Shown: in pieces, positions 4,982 through 5,838 of the stretch | Position numbering within the stretch: position 1 is the stretch's first letter | How the letters are laid out: every line of letters begins with the position of its first letter | Origin: Oscillospiraceae bacterium | GTDB lineage: Bacteria > Bacillota > Clostridia > Oscillospirales > Ruminococcaceae | Direction of reading: 5' to 3' | Assembly (NCBI GenBank): GCA_031281115.1 | Contig: JAITFV010000112.1 | Location: 1 to 5,838 of the forward strand | DNA length: 5,838 nt | The notes under the pieces: model-generated | The model's input: only the letters and a program-made list of their open reading frames with translations | The model's database searches: none | Told to the model about the DNA's origin: nothing | Made by a program: the position numbers and the translations under genes

Positions 4982-5052
4982 TGATATTGCTACTTATACT
5001 ACTTGTAGTATTGCGTATTATTGAGGAAGTTAAAAGACCGCCCCGTGCTTAA
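4972..5052 (+). CDS. Small hydrophobic peptide B, putative type I toxin
   Basis: A 26-residue peptide starting MELMILLLILLVVL and ending IIEEVKRPPRA. It is more hydrophobic than peptide A: Tyr5, Thr6 and Thr12 become Ile, Leu and Val, and Cys15 becomes Arg. The Shine-Dalgarno AAAGGAGGGGAT (4955-4966) is 9 nt from the ATG. The charged tail with EE and RPPRA is kept, suggesting a membrane segment with a fixed cytoplasmic end. It is probably translated only after leader or RNA rearrangement, because its Shine-Dalgarno can be masked by CCCTCTT at 4935-4941. The role is inferred from locus architecture, as for peptide A. Confidence 0.78.
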   Translation: MELMILLLILLVVLRIIEEVKRPPRA

Positions 5053-5108
5053 GAAGGCGGTCTAAACCCGTTTTTGAAAGCCAACCGCAAAACGGTACGG
5101 CTTTTGTT
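5030..5108 (-). ncRNA. Putative antisense RNA (antitoxin), unit B
   Basis: Expected to start near 5108 from the consensus promoter at 5143-5115 and to end at the hairpin 5063-5035, whose minus-strand copy is followed by TTTAACTT. Length is about 78 nt, close to the 66-nt RNAII of the fst system. It covers the peptide B stop, its last codons and the 3' untranslated region, and carries the same 5' sequence as antisense RNA A. Confidence 0.62.
5035..5063 (-). terminator. Probable antisense terminator in unit B
   Basis: AGACCGCC (5035-5042) pairs with GGCGGTCT (5056-5063). Read on the minus strand, the stem is followed by TTTAACTT, giving TCTTTTAACTT in all. It overlaps the end of the peptide gene, which explains why the last six codons are identical in both units. 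Confidence 0.55.
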
Positions 5109-5114
5109 ATTTAC

Positions 5115-5143
5115 ATTATACCATACGTTCCCCGCTTTGTCAA
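5115..5143 (-). promoter_or_regulatory. Consensus antisense promoter of unit B
   Basis: TTGACA (5143-5138), 17 nt and TATAAT (5120-5115) on the minus strand, with TGG before the -10. One base of the spacer differs from unit A. It lies just downstream of the pilin terminator, so it is shielded from pilin transcription. Confidence 0.9.
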
Positions 5144-5150
5144 CCCCCGC

Positions 5151-5179
5151 AAAAGAACCCCCTTTTCGGGGGTTCTTTT
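5151..5179. terminator. Bidirectional terminator between unit B and the pilin gene
   Basis: AAAAGAACCCCC (5151-5162) and GGGGGTTCTTTT (5168-5179) form a perfect 12-bp stem around TTTTC, with a U-rich arm on either strand. It can stop peptide B mRNA on the plus strand and the pilin transcript on the minus strand. Confidence 0.88.
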
Positions 5180-5223
5180 CTGCGCTCTCGCGCATATTTA
5201 CGTTTTTGTTGTAAACTCTTTCG

Positions 5224-5838
5224 TTATGCAGCTACCTGCGGTGATGAGCCTACAATAGTACGGTCTGCGGTATCTCTTCTTCCGTTAATTATTTGACCGG
5301 GAGGAACTACTGCAGTCGTTGTTGCGGTAGCCGGTGTAACAGTTATTGCTGCCGGCACCGCTCTGTCGGCAATACTTGCTACATAAAGACCAACGTGAGC
5401 ACTGTTACGGGCGCCGAGAATCCTGAATGTACTGCCGTCTACCGAGTCGGGCATAGCCTCATCTAAAAATGATTTCAATGATGCCGGAGCATCTGGCGCA
5501 GCTGCAATACCGTCAGCCATTCTGAAGCCTCCGGTGGGGGCAGTTACGCCGCCGGCAGCAGCAGTGGTGATATGAAGCCCTCTTCCGGTTACGTCTATCT
5601 GCCAGTCAAAAGGAGCAGTTATGCCGCCGTTTTTCTGTGCGAGGTCGGAGAGCCAGTATGTTACTTGATTTCTCATGCTTGCCGCAGCAGAGTTCGCGCT
5701 GGAAATCCTTGCATTGGTGATAAAGTTTGCCATCAGCGGGATAAGTATAGCTGCGAGAACGCCGATAATCGCGATAACAACCATCAGCTCAACGAGGGTA
5801 AAGCCTTTTTTTGCTTTCAAAGCCTGAAGTTTACGAAT
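5224..5838 (-). CDS. Type IV pilin-like protein with prepilin leader (5' end off-window)
   Basis: A type IV prepilin/pseudopilin. The class III leader KAKKGFTLVELMVVIAIIG contains the Gly|Phe prepilin-peptidase site and the conserved Glu at +5, followed by the hydrophobic helix GVLAAILIPL that packs in the pilus core. The globular part (about 150 residues) is Ala/Thr/Pro-rich, lacks cysteine and is not recognisable further. The first candidate start, at 5820, is a TTG. The frame stays open to the window edge with IRKLQA upstream, and prepilins of this kind often have such a basic leader, so the true ATG probably lies beyond 5838. The product would be cleaved and N-methylated at the membrane and assembled by a type IV pilus or Com-type machine encoded elsewhere. 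The stop is followed by the terminator at 5151-5179. Confidence 0.88.
   Translation of the reverse strand: MRKLQALKAKKGFTLVELMVVIAIIGVLAAILIPLMANFITNARISSANSAAASMRNQVTYWLSDLAQKNGGITAPFDWQIDVTGRGLHITTAAAGGVTAPTGGFRMADGIAAAPDAPASLKSFLDEAMPDSVDGSTFRILGARNSAHVGLYVASIADRAVPAAITVTPATATTTAVVPPGQIINGRRDTADRTIVGSSPQVAA

Larger units (their letters stand above)
4845..5105 (+). repeat. Long-range inverted repeat joining mRNA ends, unit B
   Basis: AAAAGCCGTACC (4845-4856) is the exact reverse complement of 5094-5105; one extra A interrupts the outer pairs found in unit A. TTGCGGTTGGC (4879-4889) is the exact reverse complement of 5080-5090. Both arms are kept while the sequence between them and the peptide stop has changed, which points to selection on the pairing. 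Confidence 0.85.
4774..5154 (+). repeat. Tandem repeat unit B (type I toxin-antitoxin-like module)
   Basis: The second copy, offset from unit A by 399 nt at the forward promoter and 390 nt at the reverse promoter, showing small internal indels. All elements of unit A are present in the same order. Its right end merges with the bidirectional terminator at 5151. Confidence 0.9.

Noticed and set aside
4537..5052. A 171-residue plus-strand protein spanning both repeat units
   Set aside because: It reads through promoters, inverted repeats and ribosome binding sites; only its first 14 codons recur in unit B, and its last 26 are the separate peptide B with its own Shine-Dalgarno.
4375..5154. CRISPR array or insertion sequence
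   Set aside because: There are only two long units with internal genes and promoters, no short regular repeats with spacers, and no transposase frame.

Overview
The window looks like chromosome from a low-to-mid GC Gram-positive bacterium, most likely a member of the Clostridia (Oscillospiraceae/Ruminococcus-like). This rests on strong AAAGGAGG ribosome binding sites, a DacA/DacF-type penicillin-binding protein with a membrane anchor, an rlmH gene and a type IV prepilin with a Gram-positive-style leader. The lineage is inferred from gene style, not from a marker gene.

Layout. Positions 1-112 are packed with hairpin-forming inverted repeats, and 113-254 hold only very short reading frames. 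On the minus strand follow a small calcineurin-like metallophosphoesterase (255-986), with two altered metal-site motifs, and an O-acetylhomoserine sulfhydrylase, metY (1035-2315). A divergent promoter region (2316-2476) separates these from a plus-strand pair: a D-alanyl-D-alanine carboxypeptidase (2477-3907) and a shortened rlmH (3912-4316), closed by a strong terminator (4333-4357). At the right edge a type IV pilin-like gene on the minus strand (5224 to beyond 5838) ends at a bidirectional terminator (5151-5179).

The most interesting part is 4375-5154, between these two terminators. It is a tandem duplication of a unit of about 390 bp that has the anatomy of a type I toxin-antitoxin locus. 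Each unit has a forward sigma-70 promoter (TTGACA-17-TATACT/TACAAT), a structured leader, a short leader reading frame with a near-perfect Shine-Dalgarno, a second strong Shine-Dalgarno, and a 26-residue peptide with a hydrophobic core and a charged tail ending RPPRA. A fully consensus reverse promoter (TTGACA-17-TATAAT) then drives an antisense RNA of roughly 80 nt over the 3' end of the peptide gene. Long inverted repeats join the 5' and 3' ends of the mRNA. Because of this symmetry the antisense RNA begins with nearly the same sequence as the mRNA leader and could compete for the same mRNA 3' end. Inside the leader, the peptide's Shine-Dalgarno can be masked by a segment of the leader reading frame, which suggests translational coupling.

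The architecture parallels hok/mok/sok, fst/RNAII and txpA/ratA, but I do not recognise the peptide as a member of any of those families. The toxin function is inferred. The promoters, repeats, ribosome binding sites and reading frames are seen directly.
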